A stretch of DNA of 64,000 nucleotides from DATAXV01 sp036272915. GTDB lineage: Bacteria; Chloroflexota; Dormibacteria; Dormibacterales; Dormibacteraceae. This document shows positions 8,446 to 17,564 of this stretch, in pieces. Location of the stretch: the NCBI GenBank assembly GCA_036272915.1, contig DATAXV010000202.1, positions 1 to 64,000 on the forward strand. The letters run 5' to 3'. The stretch's first letter is position 1, and every line of letters starts with the position of its first letter. Below the pieces are notes generated by a model that did not search any database, was not told the DNA's origin, and saw only the letters and a program-made list of their open reading frames with translations. Both the position numbers and the translations under genes were made by a program.

Positions 8446-9192
8446 ATGAAGGAGAGCTTCGAGCTCGATCCCGCCCATACGGTGATCGGCTTCTCGGCGA
8501 AGCACCTGGGGGTGACGGCGGTGCGCGGGCATTTCGCCGGCTTCACCGGCTGGTTCGAGGCGGACCGTGACGATCTGGCCGGCGCCACCGGCGAGGTCCG
8601 CGTCGAGATCGCGAGCATCGACACCGGCGAGGAGCAGCGCGACGGCCACCTGCAGTCCGCCGACTTCTTCGACGCCGAGAAGTTCCCGCTGATGACCTTC
8701 CGGATGAGCGGCGCCACCGCCCAGGGCGGCGACGTCTACCTGGTCGACGGCGAGCTGACGATCAAGGGCATCACCCGGCCCCTGCAGCTCCGCGCCACCT
8801 TCCACGGGGAGACGGAGAACCCCTTCGGGTCGGGCAGCAGGATCGGCATCGACGCCGTCGGCCGGGTCGACCGGCTGGAGTTCGGGCTGGCCTGGGACGG
8901 CCTCTCCGGGGCCGTCTCCTTTGCCTCCCACACGATCGACATCCAGATCGACACGGAGCTGATCGCCTCACCGCGGGCGGCGAAGGCGGCGGTCCAGGCC
9001 GCGGCCGGGCTGGGCTCGATGCTCGAGAACCTGAGCCAGCCCGAGCTGATCGAGCTCCGGGGCGCCCTGGAGCGGGTCCTGGTCGCCGTCGACCGCCGGT
9101 TGCGAACGACGCAGCAGCCCGGCGCGGCCGCCGGCCAGCAGCAGCCGGCACCGGAGGAGCGGCCGACCGGTCGCTGGGGCCGCCGGTCCTGA
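8446..9192 (+). CDS. YceI-family lipid-binding-like protein
   Basis: This 248-residue protein has the YceI lipocalin-like barrel at residues 1-175 (FELDPAHTVIGFSAKHLGVTAVRGHF at the start, then the SADFFDAEKFPLMTF segment). The family binds polyisoprenoids or amphiphiles. No signal peptide is seen, so it is probably cytoplasmic. A C-terminal extension of about 70 residues has a predicted helix (ELIELRGALERVLVAVDRRL) and a Gln/Pro-rich tail. The start at 8446 is set by AGGAGG at 8431-8436, 9 nt upstream. It probably forms an operon with the TetR gene. Confidence 0.88.
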   Translation: MKESFELDPAHTVIGFSAKHLGVTAVRGHFAGFTGWFEADRDDLAGATGEVRVEIASIDTGEEQRDGHLQSADFFDAEKFPLMTFRMSGATAQGGDVYLVDGELTIKGITRPLQLRATFHGETENPFGSGSRIGIDAVGRVDRLEFGLAWDGLSGAVSFASHTIDIQIDTELIASPRAAKAAVQAAAGLGSMLENLSQPELIELRGALERVLVAVDRRLRTTQQPGAAAGQQQPAPEERPTGRWGRRS

Positions 9193-9199
9193 CCGCGCC

Positions 9200-10234
9200 T
9201 CAGGCGCCGACCACCGGCAGCGCCGCCCCGCCCTGGGCGGCGGAGCCGATGGCGGCGTGCATGAGGGCCAGGCTGCGCAGGTTCTCGCGCCCCGAGCTCT
9301 CCGGCTCCCGGCCGCTGGCGACGGCGTCGACGAACTCGGCCAGGCTGCCGGCGCGATCGACCGGCCTGCCCTTGACCAGCTCGACCGGCTTCGCCTCGCC
9401 GCCCCGGGAGCGGATCCCCACCCGGTCGCAGGAGTCGTCATCGAGGAGCGACCGGCTGGTCCAGCCGACCTCGCCGTCGGCGAAGGTCATGCGCCACTCC
9501 CCGGCCCAGGGCGTGACCGGCCCGTGGCTGAGCCAGCTTCCCCGGTAGCTGACCTCGACGCCGTTCTCGAAGACGATCGTGGCCAGCCCCACCGGCGGGC
9601 CGCTGAACCAGCTCCAGCCCGGGTTCCAGGCCCGGCACCAGACCTGCAGCGGCTCGGCGCCGATCACCATCCGGAGCAGATCGAAGTGATGGATCGACAT
9701 GTCCTCGAGCAGCGGCTGCTCGAGCAGCTGATGGCCGCGGGGAACGCCGTCCTCGCCCAGCGCCGAGAAGTGGCGGAAGTCGATGTCCACCTCGTGCAGC
9801 TCGCCCAGCTCTCCGCGCAGCACCTGGTCGGCGGCGGCCTGGGCGGCGGGGAAGAACCGGTAGTTCTGGCTGACCATCAGGGTCAGGCCGGCGGCGGCGG
9901 CCTGAGCGACCAGCGCCTCACCCTCGGCGACGCTGGCCGCGAACGGCTTCTCGACGAGGACGTGCCGGCCCGTCTCCAGCGCGCGGCGGGAGACCGGAGC
10001 GTGGCCGGGGAGCGTGGTCGCCACCAGCACCGCGTCGGGCCGGACGGCGTCGAGGGCCGCGTCGAGCTCGGTGAAGCACCGGTCCGCGGGCACGGCGCAG
10101 GCGCTGGTCGCCCGCTCCAGCGCACGCGGATCGGTGTCCACGCATCCCGCCAGCTCCACCTGCGGCACCTGGGGCAGGGCGTTGGTGACCCAGGCCCGGC
10201 CGCAGCCGCCCATCCCGACCACGAGCAAGCGCAT
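9200..10234 (-). CDS. Gfo/Idh/MocA-family NAD(P)-dependent oxidoreductase
   Basis: This 344-residue dehydrogenase belongs to the glucose-fructose oxidoreductase/inositol dehydrogenase group. The N-terminal Rossmann fold opens with VVGMGGCGRAWV, and the EKPF motif (VLVEKPFAA, about residue 94) is the conserved cofactor and active-site Lys segment. Substrates are usually sugars, inositols or their derivatives. AGGAGGGGAAATCG precedes the ATG. It converges with the YceI gene, with 7 nt between them. No neighbouring sugar genes narrow the substrate. Confidence 0.88.
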   Translation of the reverse strand: MRLLVVGMGGCGRAWVTNALPQVPQVELAGCVDTDPRALERATSACAVPADRCFTELDAALDAVRPDAVLVATTLPGHAPVSRRALETGRHVLVEKPFAASVAEGEALVAQAAAAGLTLMVSQNYRFFPAAQAAADQVLRGELGELHEVDIDFRHFSALGEDGVPRGHQLLEQPLLEDMSIHHFDLLRMVIGAEPLQVWCRAWNPGWSWFSGPPVGLATIVFENGVEVSYRGSWLSHGPVTPWAGEWRMTFADGEVGWTSRSLLDDDSCDRVGIRSRGGEAKPVELVKGRPVDRAGSLAEFVDAVASGREPESSGRENLRSLALMHAAIGSAAQGGAALPVVGA

Positions 10235-10545
10235 CGATTTCCCCTCCTGTCACGGTGTCGGATCGTGCCCCGGGGCCACCCGGGCCCCGCCCCATCCCTC
10301 GATGCTGACAGGTCGCGCCCATCCGGGGGTGCGGTCCGGATGTCGTCCGGCATATACCACCGCCGCCACCGGTTTAGGGTGGAGGGGGAGCAACGGGATC
10401 GGCGCCGGCCGCGAAGCCGGCGCAGGGCGGTGTTCACGGAGTTGGAGATGACCGGACTTGGGCGCGCGAGAGCGGCCGGCGGGGGATCGAGGTTGGCCCG
10501 TGCGAGCGTCCGTGACGCCGGCCAGGGTCCGGAGGCCGGGGGCCG
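10235..10545. other. Intergenic gap, 311 bp
   Basis: No supported gene. The only structure I see is a perfect hairpin, GCGCCGGC (10402-10409) with GCCGGCGC (10416-10423), lacking a T-run. The gap separates the divergent oxidoreductase and acetyltransferase genes and presumably holds their promoters. Confidence 0.5.
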
Positions 10546-11241
10546 ATGAGGTCGGAGACGCGCGAGGAGGCCCCGCCCCAGGGCGGGTCGGATCCCCGCC
10601 TGGTCCGCCACCTGGAGACATGGCTCGGCGCCTGGCCGCCGCCTCCATCGGGCTTTGCCGTCGCCGAGAGCGCGGCCCGGACCGAGCGCCGCCCCTGGAG
10701 CACCGAGCTGCTGATCATGCGCTCGCCGCTGGGGACGGTGGTGTCCGTGCCCCCGGGGCTTCGCCGGGAGGTCGAGGCGATCGGCCGCGACGTCGACGAT
10801 CCCGCCTACCGCCGCCGGCTGGCGCGGGCGCTGGGGCGGCCGGGAGCCGGCATCGGCACGCTCGTGTTCCGCTGGTCGGTGGAGCCGGCGCCGCTGGAGC
10901 CCCTCGGCGAATGGGTCGCCCCCGGCGATGAGCGCATCCCCGACTGGCTGCGCCCGTTCGACGGCGAGGTCCTGATCCACTGGGACGAGGAGGGCCGCTA
11001 CGGCGCCGGCGTCGGCCGCAAGCGCCACGACGACAGCGGGCAGGAGCTGGCCGTGGTCACCGAGCCGTCCATGCGCGGCCGCGGGGTCGCCCGCCGTCTG
11101 GTGGCGGCGGCGGCGGAGCGGGTGATCGCGGAGGGCGCCGTGCCCACCTACCTGCACACGCTCGACAACCTCGCCTCGGCCAGGGTCGCCGACAGCGCCG
11201 GCTTCCCCGACCTGGGCTGGCGCCTGCTTTCGCTCTGGTAG
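10546..11241 (+). CDS. GNAT-family N-acetyltransferase
   Basis: This is a 231-residue protein. The C-terminal third carries the acetyl-CoA-binding motif region (ELAVVTEPSMRGRGVARRLVAAAAERV), with the R-G-R-G-V-A pyrophosphate loop, followed by LDNLASARVADSAGF, a standard GNAT beta6-alpha4 segment. The first 130 residues look like a degenerate N-terminal GNAT-like or substrate domain (FR47-like architecture). The acceptor substrate is unknown. It converges with the glycosidase gene 13 nt downstream. Confidence 0.82.
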   Translation: MRSETREEAPPQGGSDPRLVRHLETWLGAWPPPPSGFAVAESAARTERRPWSTELLIMRSPLGTVVSVPPGLRREVEAIGRDVDDPAYRRRLARALGRPGAGIGTLVFRWSVEPAPLEPLGEWVAPGDERIPDWLRPFDGEVLIHWDEEGRYGAGVGRKRHDDSGQELAVVTEPSMRGRGVARRLVAAAAERVIAEGAVPTYLHTLDNLASARVADSAGFPDLGWRLLSLW

Positions 11242-11254
11242 GGCTGAGCCCGGT

Positions 11255-12409
11255 TCAGGACTCCTCGAGGACCCGGTCGAAGGCGCCGAGGTAGCTGCCG
11301 TCGCCGGCGCGCTGGCGATGGATCCAGTACTCGGCGCCCCAGAACAGGTAGGCGGAGAGCCGCCCGCCGGACCAGCGCATCCAGCGGTTGTAGGTGTCGA
11401 TCAGGCTCTCCGGCGAGCAGCTGTACATCGCCTCCCCGTCAGGGCTGGGCGGCGTCGTCACCGCCTCCCAGGGCTCCGCCTGTGCCTCCGAGACCATCAG
11501 CCGCCGGCCGCTCTTCTCCACCCGCGCCTGGATCCGCCGGCGGCGCCAGGCCTGCCACGGGCTGCGGCTGCCGTCCAGGTAGAGGGTCAGCGGGCCGAGG
11601 TCGAGAAGGGCGTGGCGAGGGTAGTAGTCGATGCCGACGATGTCGGCCAGGCCCTCGGCGGCGACCAGCGAGTCGCCCTGGTCGCGGGTCCGCCACCACT
11701 GGTGAAGGTGCACCGGCAGCGAGGTCGGCAGGAAGCCGTTCATGAGCACTGGCCGCCCGGGATCGGCGCCGCGGACCGCCCGCAGCTCGCGCTCGACGAA
11801 GTCCGTCGCCATCCGCCAGCTGTGCTCGTTGCCGAGCGGGTCCACCGCCTCGTGCTCCAGCTGCCAGGCGATGATGGCCGGGCGTTCCCGATAGCGCTCG
11901 ACGACCCTGGTCAGGAACCGGGTGGCGGCGGCGAGCAGGTCGCTGTGCGACTGCGGCCGGACCAGCGAACCCTCCTCGAGCGGCTCGGGCAGGTGATGGC
12001 GGGGCACGAAGAACTCGGGGTAGCCGAAGGTCTTGAGCGGACCGAGGCAGAGGATGATCTCCTTGCCGGCGCGCTCGCAGGCGTCGATCTGGGCGTCCAG
12101 CTCGTCGAACCGGAAGCGGTCGGGCGCGCTCTCGATGCGGTTCCAGTAGGCGCCCAGCCGGATTCGGGCGAAGGGGTGGCGGAGCAGGTCCCGCAGCGTG
12201 CTCTCGGCGTCGAGCCCGAGCGGCTCGAGCTGCGGCGTCCGGAAGCTGATGCCAAGGCGGGTCTCGCCCCTGGACTCGATGGGGAGCCGCCGCCAGGCGT
12301 CGCCGAGCCGGCGCCGGGGGCGGCGGAGGCGGACCTCCGAGATCACCGGCAGCGCCGCCAGGCCGATCAGACCGGCGCCCAGGGCGGCGCCCCTCAGGAG
12401 TCGTGACAC
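11255..12409 (-). CDS. Clan GH-A-like glycosidase (GH5/GH42 type barrel)
   Basis: This 384-residue protein has an N-terminal membrane segment or uncleaved signal anchor (residues 5-22), followed by a TIM-barrel glycosidase. The candidate acid/base lies in AWQLEHEAVDP (Glu185 or Glu187, end of strand 4). The candidate nucleophile lies in LMVSEAQAEPW (Glu308 or Glu312, strand 7). This arrangement suggests a retaining beta-glycosidase of clan GH-A acting outside the membrane. Substrate and exact family are uncertain. It starts with GTG. There is no transporter or other sugar enzyme beside it. Confidence 0.75.
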   Translation of the reverse strand: MSRLLRGAALGAGLIGLAALPVISEVRLRRPRRRLGDAWRRLPIESRGETRLGISFRTPQLEPLGLDAESTLRDLLRHPFARIRLGAYWNRIESAPDRFRFDELDAQIDACERAGKEIILCLGPLKTFGYPEFFVPRHHLPEPLEEGSLVRPQSHSDLLAAATRFLTRVVERYRERPAIIAWQLEHEAVDPLGNEHSWRMATDFVERELRAVRGADPGRPVLMNGFLPTSLPVHLHQWWRTRDQGDSLVAAEGLADIVGIDYYPRHALLDLGPLTLYLDGSRSPWQAWRRRRIQARVEKSGRRLMVSEAQAEPWEAVTTPPSPDGEAMYSCSPESLIDTYNRWMRWSGGRLSAYLFWGAEYWIHRQRAGDGSYLGAFDRVLEES

Positions 12410-12537
12410 GGATCAATCATGACCAGCGGGAGGAGCGGCGGACGCGGCCGTGCACGGTCGCGGCATGACGTTGGTCATGGCCAGATCGGGATCGGCGTGA
12501 CTTCCTCGCGCGGGCCCTCCCCTGGTCCCATGGAGGG

Positions 12538-12957
12538 GTGGAAAGGACACTCTCACGCCCAGCCCCCTCGCCCCTCCGCCGCCGCGCCCTGGCCGTGGTC
12601 GGAGCGGCCGTCGCCGACCTCGCCGTGTGGGCCGTCGCCCACCTCGCGCTCGGCATCCAGCTCTCCGTTCGGCTTGTTCCGGGCAGCCCCTCACAGCAGG
12701 TCGAGCCGGCCACGATCGCCGTCGTCGCCCTTCTCGCCGGCGCCGCCGCCTGGGGTCTGGTGACGCTGCTCGAGCGCGTCAGCCGCCGGCCTCGGGGCAC
12801 CTGGGTCGCGATCGCCCTGGTTGTCCTCGCCGTGTCCCTGATCGGCCCGCTGGGATCGGCGCTGACGCCGGCCGCCGTCGCCGGCTTGGTCGCGATGCAC
12901 CTGGTCACGGCGGCGGTGCTGGTCCCGCTCATGCTCAGCTCGATCGCGCGGCGCTGA
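12538..12957 (+). CDS. Small membrane protein, DUF6069-like
   Basis: This 139-residue protein has four predicted membrane helices (about residues 16-42, 60-83, 93-110 and 113-135). The pattern, including an ADLAVWAVA opening helix, an AWGLVTLLER segment and a final AMHLVTAAVLVPL helix, resembles the DUF6069 family. Its function is unknown. The GTG start is the first available in frame; the upstream GGAGGGG overlaps it, so the true start is uncertain. It converges with the cupin gene with one base between stops. Confidence 0.72.
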   Translation: MERTLSRPAPSPLRRRALAVVGAAVADLAVWAVAHLALGIQLSVRLVPGSPSQQVEPATIAVVALLAGAAAWGLVTLLERVSRRPRGTWVAIALVVLAVSLIGPLGSALTPAAVAGLVAMHLVTAAVLVPLMLSSIARR

Positions 12958-12958
12958 G

Positions 12959-13522
12959 TCACCTCGGCCGCCGCCCGGCCAGGCGCGCGATCGGGCGGAG
13001 GAGCAGGCGAAGCAGCAGGGCCGGGGCCTTGACCACGGCCAGCTCCGCCTCGAACTCGAGAAGGAAGGCGGCGAAGTCGGCGGGCCGCGGCAGCCGCGTA
13101 CCGAACAGGCCCCCGGCACGGCCCATCGCCTCGCTCCGCTCGAACAGCTCCTGCATCCGCATCGCCGGGCGCACCTCGACGCGGAGCTCGGCGGTGCCGG
13201 CGCCGGCGTTGCCGAACCAGTGCCGGGTCCCGGGCGGGATGCTCACCGTCTCGCCCGGGCCGGCGATCACCGTCCTCCGGCCGAGCCGGAAGCGCATGCG
13301 CCCCCTGACCACCGTGAACCGCTCCTGCTGGGCGGGATGGATGTGCGCGCCGGGCACATGGCAGCCGGTGGGCAGGAGGAGATCGAAGGCGAGCAGTTCG
13401 CCGCCGGTGTCGGCCGCGCTGCGGTGGATGACGATGCGCTCGCCGCTGACGGGGTTCTCGATGACCCGCGGCTCGAGCGCCTCGCGGGTGGCGGCCCTGG
13501 GGGCGTCGGCTGGTGACGACAT
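12959..13522 (-). CDS. Cupin-domain protein
   Basis: This is a 187-residue single-domain cupin. The first motif is visible as GCHVPGAHIHPAQQERFTV (two His plus Glu, with the later His missing or displaced), and the second as SIPPGTRHWFGN. These provide a partial metal-binding set. The remaining C-terminal third is helical. Cupins of this kind act as small dioxygenases, isomerases or ligand sensors, and nothing here selects among these. It stands alone, divergent from the esterase gene. Confidence 0.8.
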   Translation of the reverse strand: MSSPADAPRAATREALEPRVIENPVSGERIVIHRSAADTGGELLAFDLLLPTGCHVPGAHIHPAQQERFTVVRGRMRFRLGRRTVIAGPGETVSIPPGTRHWFGNAGAGTAELRVEVRPAMRMQELFERSEAMGRAGGLFGTRLPRPADFAAFLLEFEAELAVVKAPALLLRLLLRPIARLAGRRPR

Positions 13523-13767
13523 GACGCCTTGGACTCTAAGGCGCGCCGCCCGCCCAGGTCGTCCGCAGAGCGGAGCGGTGGTGGCTACGAGGTGCCGCGT
13601 ACGAGGGCTACGCCGGTGCGCGTAGGCGTGTGGAACGGAGGTTCGAGCGGCGGTATGATCGAAGCTCGTTCGTCATCCGACTTGGGGGGCGCAGACGGGG
13701 ACTCGCGGCGGCGGCCGCAGGGTCCGACGCCGGATGCCCCCGGGGCGCGAGGAGGTGCCATCATCCG

Positions 13768-14667
13768 GTGTCGACGTCGCTGAGCGGCCGGCTGGCCGGA
13801 CTGCCCCGCCCGCTCTGGGTCCTGCTCCTGATCCTCCCCCTCATCGCCGGCACGGCATTCGCGCCGCGCCCGGTCGCCCTGGCCGGCCCCAGGACCGTCA
13901 CCTACTGCAGCGGCCAGGCAATGGATATTTATGAACCGGCGGGCCTTCGGGTCCCGGCGCCGGTCGTCCTGCACATCCACGGCGGCAGCCTGCGCGGCGG
14001 CCACCGGAGCTCCGACGACTTCTTCTCGGAGCCGCCGGTCGTGCCCTGGCTGGTCGCCCACGGCTTCGTCGTCGCCTCCATCGACTACCGCCTCCTCCCC
14101 CGCAACCCCTGGCCCGACCAGATCGTCGACGCCGGCTGCGCGGTCCGCTACCTGCGCGCCCACGCGGCGAGGCTCGACATCGATCCCGACCGCGTGGGCG
14201 CGATCGGGACCAGCGCCGGGGGTTTCCTGGCCAGCTTCCTGGGCACGGCCAGCGGCGTCCCCCATCCCTTCTTCGATCGGGGCGCCTACGCGGGCAGGTC
14301 CAGCGCCGTGGACGCTGTGGTCGATCTCTACGGCCACGTCGACCCGGGCCAGCCGCACGGCTACCTTGGCCATCACGTCTCCACGCGGACGCGGGACCAG
14401 AGCATCCCGGCCAGCCACATCACGCCCCAGGACCCGCCCTTCCTGATCATCCAGGGGATGGTCGATCGGCGGGTACCGGCGCACGATTCGAGGCGCCTCT
14501 ACGAGCAGCTCTGCGCCCAGGGCGTGCCGGCCTCCCTGGTCATGGTCCACAACGGCCCCCACGGCCTCGAGCAGGCCGACGAGAGGCCCGATCGCGAGGT
14601 GCTGGCGGTCAGGATCGAGGACTTCCTCGAGCGGCAGCTCGTCTACGCCGGGACCAGGACCGCCTGA
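13768..14667 (+). CDS. Secreted or membrane-anchored alpha/beta hydrolase (esterase)
   Basis: This 299-residue hydrolase of the BD-FAE/hormone-sensitive-lipase-like group has an N-terminal hydrophobic segment (residues 15-32) that anchors or exports it. The oxyanion motif HGGS is at 71-74, the nucleophile is Ser149 in GTSAGG, and the Asp lies in GMVDRRVPAHD and the His in NGPHGLE. The GTG at 13768 is preferred over in-frame upstream starts because AGGAGGT (13750-13756) precedes it and the upstream part is low-complexity Arg. The substrate is probably a carboxylic ester. Confidence 0.82.
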   Translation: MSTSLSGRLAGLPRPLWVLLLILPLIAGTAFAPRPVALAGPRTVTYCSGQAMDIYEPAGLRVPAPVVLHIHGGSLRGGHRSSDDFFSEPPVVPWLVAHGFVVASIDYRLLPRNPWPDQIVDAGCAVRYLRAHAARLDIDPDRVGAIGTSAGGFLASFLGTASGVPHPFFDRGAYAGRSSAVDAVVDLYGHVDPGQPHGYLGHHVSTRTRDQSIPASHITPQDPPFLIIQGMVDRRVPAHDSRRLYEQLCAQGVPASLVMVHNGPHGLEQADERPDREVLAVRIEDFLERQLVYAGTRTA

Positions 14668-14682
14668 CCCGCGCCCTGCGGG

Positions 14683-14694
14683 TACAGTGGCCGC
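14683..14694 (+). promoter_or_regulatory. Leaderless -10 box for the kinase-like gene at 14695
   Basis: TACAGT (14683-14688) ends 6 nt before the GTG at 14695. No ribosome site is present upstream. A partial -35 (CTGACC, 14664-14669) is too close to be convincing. Confidence 0.45.
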
Positions 14695-15801
14695 GTGCGG
14701 ACGGATCACGACGACCAGGAGCGGATGCGCATCGTCGCCGGGGCCTACAACCTCGAGGGCGGGGACCCGCGGGTCGACGGAGAGGGAAGCGCCCTCGAGC
14801 CATGGAGCGAGGCCGCCGCGCGGCAGCGCCTGGACGAGATCAGGAGCGCGCTGCCGGTGGAGGTCCCTCCCGGAGCCCCGCTCCTCGACAGCAACTCCAA
14901 CGACACCTGGCTGCTCGAGGACTCCGTCCTTCGCGTGTGCTGGCGGGGCGATCAGGGACGGATGCTCAGGGAAGCGCGGCTACTCCAGCTGCTCCCCGCC
15001 GACATCCCCCGTCCCGCCCTCCTCGCCGGCGGCGGCGACGGCCGCCTGAGCTGGGTCCTGGTCGAGCGCGTCGAGGGGCGGACCCTGGACCAGGCCTGGC
15101 CGGATCTCACCGAGCGGGAGGCGACGGCGCTGGTCGCGGAGTTCGCCGGCCTGCTCCGCCGGCTCCACGGCTGGCGACCGGCCGGGGACGTGTCCGGGCT
15201 CCTGCTCGACGGGCTCCCCGACGCTGCCATGGAGCCGGAGGCCATCGCCGGCCGCACCCCGATCGCGCTGCCCATCCCCCTGGCCCGCCGCCTCGCCGCC
15301 GCCGCGCGCTCGATGCCCTTCGTCGACGGCGCCCTCATCGATCGCGTCGAGGAGCGCCTGGACGACCTCACCGACCTGGACACCATGGCTGGTCCTGAGG
15401 AGGAGCGCGTCGTCCTCCACGGTGACGCCTCGATCGTGAACGTGATGGTGCGCGAGGGCAGGGTGGCGGCGCTGCTCGACTTCGAGTGGACCCGCCTCGG
15501 CCCTCGGGATCTGGAGCTCCTGCTGCCGCTCCGGACCTTCGCCGCCGGCGCCGTGCAGCGGCCGGATCTGGCCGGTGTCGGTGTGTCGGCGCTGCGCGGC
15601 GCCTATCCCGAGCTGTTCGAGCGACCCGACCTGGAGCGGCGCCTCTGGCTCTGCGAGATCGCCTTCAACCTCCGCGGGCTGCACGTGTGGCCGGCCTACG
15701 CCCCCGAGGACGAGATGGAGCCGGCCCACCCGGTGCGGCGGCTCCGCGCCCTCGTCGAGGGGCCCTCGGCCGTCCTCCAGGGCGGCGCCATCGCGATCTG
15801 A
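14695..15801 (+). CDS. Aminoglycoside phosphotransferase (APH)-family kinase-like protein
   Basis: This 368-residue protein has the APH/choline-kinase fold. The Brenner-type catalytic motif is VLHGDASIVNVMV (His, Asp, Asn; about residue 241), followed by the metal-binding LLDFEWTRLGP, which replaces the usual IDWE/D. The N-lobe has the hinge segment WVLVERVEGRTLDQAW. Such proteins phosphorylate antibiotics, sugars, homoserine or other small molecules; the substrate is unknown. The GTG start is favoured by the leaderless -10. An internal ATG at 14725 is possible. Confidence 0.82.
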   Translation: MRTDHDDQERMRIVAGAYNLEGGDPRVDGEGSALEPWSEAAARQRLDEIRSALPVEVPPGAPLLDSNSNDTWLLEDSVLRVCWRGDQGRMLREARLLQLLPADIPRPALLAGGGDGRLSWVLVERVEGRTLDQAWPDLTEREATALVAEFAGLLRRLHGWRPAGDVSGLLLDGLPDAAMEPEAIAGRTPIALPIPLARRLAAAARSMPFVDGALIDRVEERLDDLTDLDTMAGPEEERVVLHGDASIVNVMVREGRVAALLDFEWTRLGPRDLELLLPLRTFAAGAVQRPDLAGVGVSALRGAYPELFERPDLERRLWLCEIAFNLRGLHVWPAYAPEDEMEPAHPVRRLRALVEGPSAVLQGGAIAI

Positions 15802-15818
15802 GCCGGCATCAGCGCCGG

Positions 15819-16574
15819 TCAGGCCGTGGACGAGGACTTGGCCAGCTGGCCGCCGTCGGCGACGACCGCGGTGCCGGTGACGAAGCTGGCCTCGTCGGAG
15901 AGAAGGAAGGCGATCACGCGGGCTATCTCCACCGGCGACGCCACCCTGCCGAGCGGGACCTCCTTCGAGACCTGCTCGCGCACCTCCGGGATCTGGTCGG
16001 GCGTGAAGGGCGCCCACATCAGCGGCGTGTCGGTCGCGCCGGGCAGGACCGCGTTGACCCGGATGCCATCCTTGGCGTGGTCGAGCGCCATCGCCCGGGT
16101 CAGCGCCTCGACCCCGGCCTTGGAGGCGCCGTAGGCGGTGACCCCGGCCATCGCCACCCGACCCAGGACCGAGGCGGTGGTGACGATCGCCCCGCCCCCC
16201 GAGCGCCGGAGCGCCGGCACCGCCGCGGCGCAGACCTGGAAGGTGCCCTTGAGGTTGGTGTCGATGACCCAGTCCCACTGCTGCTCGGTCATCACGTCCA
16301 CCGGCCGGTCCACCTCGACCCCGGCGATGTGGGCGACGGCGTGGAGTCCGCCCAGCTCCCGCTCGCAGAACCAGACCGCGCGCTCGGCGTCGTTCCGCAC
16401 CCGGACGTCGAGCGAGAGCCCGTGGATCTCACTCCCCTCGGGCAGCGCCGCCGTCAGGCGCCCCTGGTCTATGTCTCCGGCCACCACCGTGTAGCCCCTG
16501 GCGTTCAGCAGCCTCGCCGTGGCCAGGCCGATGCCGCTCGCCGCGCCGGTGACCAGCGCCACTCTCCCACTCAT
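15819..16574 (-). CDS. Short-chain dehydrogenase/reductase (SDR)
   Basis: This is a 251-residue classical SDR. It has the cofactor loop TGAASGIG (about residues 9-16) and the catalytic motif YGASK preceded by the Ser-containing TTASVLG. Asp after beta2 (GDIDQG) suggests NAD(H) preference. The C-terminus is standard (FVTGTAVVADGG). It lies 36 nt downstream of the metallophosphoesterase gene behind a GAGAGGGG site, and may be the last gene of the permease-phosphoesterase unit. Confidence 0.9.
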   Translation of the reverse strand: MSGRVALVTGAASGIGLATARLLNARGYTVVAGDIDQGRLTAALPEGSEIHGLSLDVRVRNDAERAVWFCERELGGLHAVAHIAGVEVDRPVDVMTEQQWDWVIDTNLKGTFQVCAAAVPALRRSGGGAIVTTASVLGRVAMAGVTAYGASKAGVEALTRAMALDHAKDGIRVNAVLPGATDTPLMWAPFTPDQIPEVREQVSKEVPLGRVASPVEIARVIAFLLSDEASFVTGTAVVADGGQLAKSSSTA

Positions 16575-16610
16575 CGAACCACCCCTCTCTGATGGATAGC
16601 GCCAGCTCGG

Positions 16611-17558
16611 TCAGCCAGAGATGAGCTGGAACTGCTCCACCTTGCTCCCGTCGACGCCGACCAGGGCTCCGGCGAGGATGCCCTCCGTGTACTCGCTGCC
16701 GGGGTTGATGCAGACGGTGCGCCCGATCTTGACGATCCCCCTCGACTCGTGGACGTGCCCGTGCAGGCCCAGCAGCGGCTGATAGCGCTGGATCGCCGCC
16801 TTCACCGCCTTGCTACCCACCGGCGCCGTCTGCGGCTGACCGAGGATCGTGACCGGCTTCAGGTCCTCGGTGATCTCGGGAGCGCTGTCCAGGCCGGAGT
16901 CGAAGGGCGGGCAGTGGATGTCGAAGATCGCCTTCGGCATGCTCTCGATCATGCCGACGAGGTCCTCGATCTTGTCCGCGTACTCCTCCTCGGTGCACTC
17001 CCTCTCCGTGTGCCAGGGCGTCGGCGTCGAGTAGCCGCTCCCGACCATCTCGTGCTCGTCGTCGATCGTGACCCGGCCCCCGTCGGGGGTCTCCACCACC
17101 GACTGCGAGCGCAGGACCTGGTCCAGCTCCCAGATGTCGTCGTTGCCGGGCGAGGCGTAGCAGCGGATGCCGCTGCCCTTGAGCTTGTCCTCGGCGATCT
17201 GCAGCCACCGTCCCAGCTCCTTGGCCATGACCTCCTTGAAGAGCTCGTCCTGCGCCTCCTTGGTCTGCAGCTCGGCGACCTCGTCGGGCGTCAGCCGCAC
17301 CGGGTAGTAGCCGCTGTCCCGGATCGCACGCTCCAGGTCGCGCAGCTCCGTTCCCACCGCGAGCTCGTACTCGCGGTGGAAGGTCGTCTTGTAGGTGCCG
17401 TTGTGCTGCCGGACGATGGGGATGATCAGCTTCCCGGCGATGTCGCCGCCCATGATCAGCACGTTGGCCTTGTAGAACCGGCCCGCGTTGAGGAACTTTC
17501 GCCAGCAACGCTCCGAACCGTGCACGTCGCTGGCGAAGAAGATCCGCGACTTAGCCAT
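16611..17558 (-). CDS. Calcineurin-like metallophosphoesterase
   Basis: This is a 315-residue cytoplasmic phosphoesterase with all metal motifs. These are DVH (Asp11, His13), GGDIAG (Asp39), the bridging Asn139 in SPGNDD, DIHCPP, and the C-terminal GHVHES. Compared with small YfcE-like enzymes it has an insertion of about 80 residues rich in Lys/Glu between the second and third motifs. It starts 6 nt after the permease stop and shares that transcript. This suggests a role tied to the imported compound, perhaps cleaving a phospho- or nucleotidyl group. Confidence 0.88.
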   Translation of the reverse strand: MAKSRIFFASDVHGSERCWRKFLNAGRFYKANVLIMGGDIAGKLIIPIVRQHNGTYKTTFHREYELAVGTELRDLERAIRDSGYYPVRLTPDEVAELQTKEAQDELFKEVMAKELGRWLQIAEDKLKGSGIRCYASPGNDDIWELDQVLRSQSVVETPDGGRVTIDDEHEMVGSGYSTPTPWHTERECTEEEYADKIEDLVGMIESMPKAIFDIHCPPFDSGLDSAPEITEDLKPVTILGQPQTAPVGSKAVKAAIQRYQPLLGLHGHVHESRGIVKIGRTVCINPGSEYTEGILAGALVGVDGSKVEQFQLISG

Positions 17559-17564
17559 CGGCCG

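Noticed and set aside
10402..10423. Perfect 8-bp GC hairpin as a terminator
   Set aside because: It lies between divergent genes, where a terminator is not expected, and lacks a T-run.
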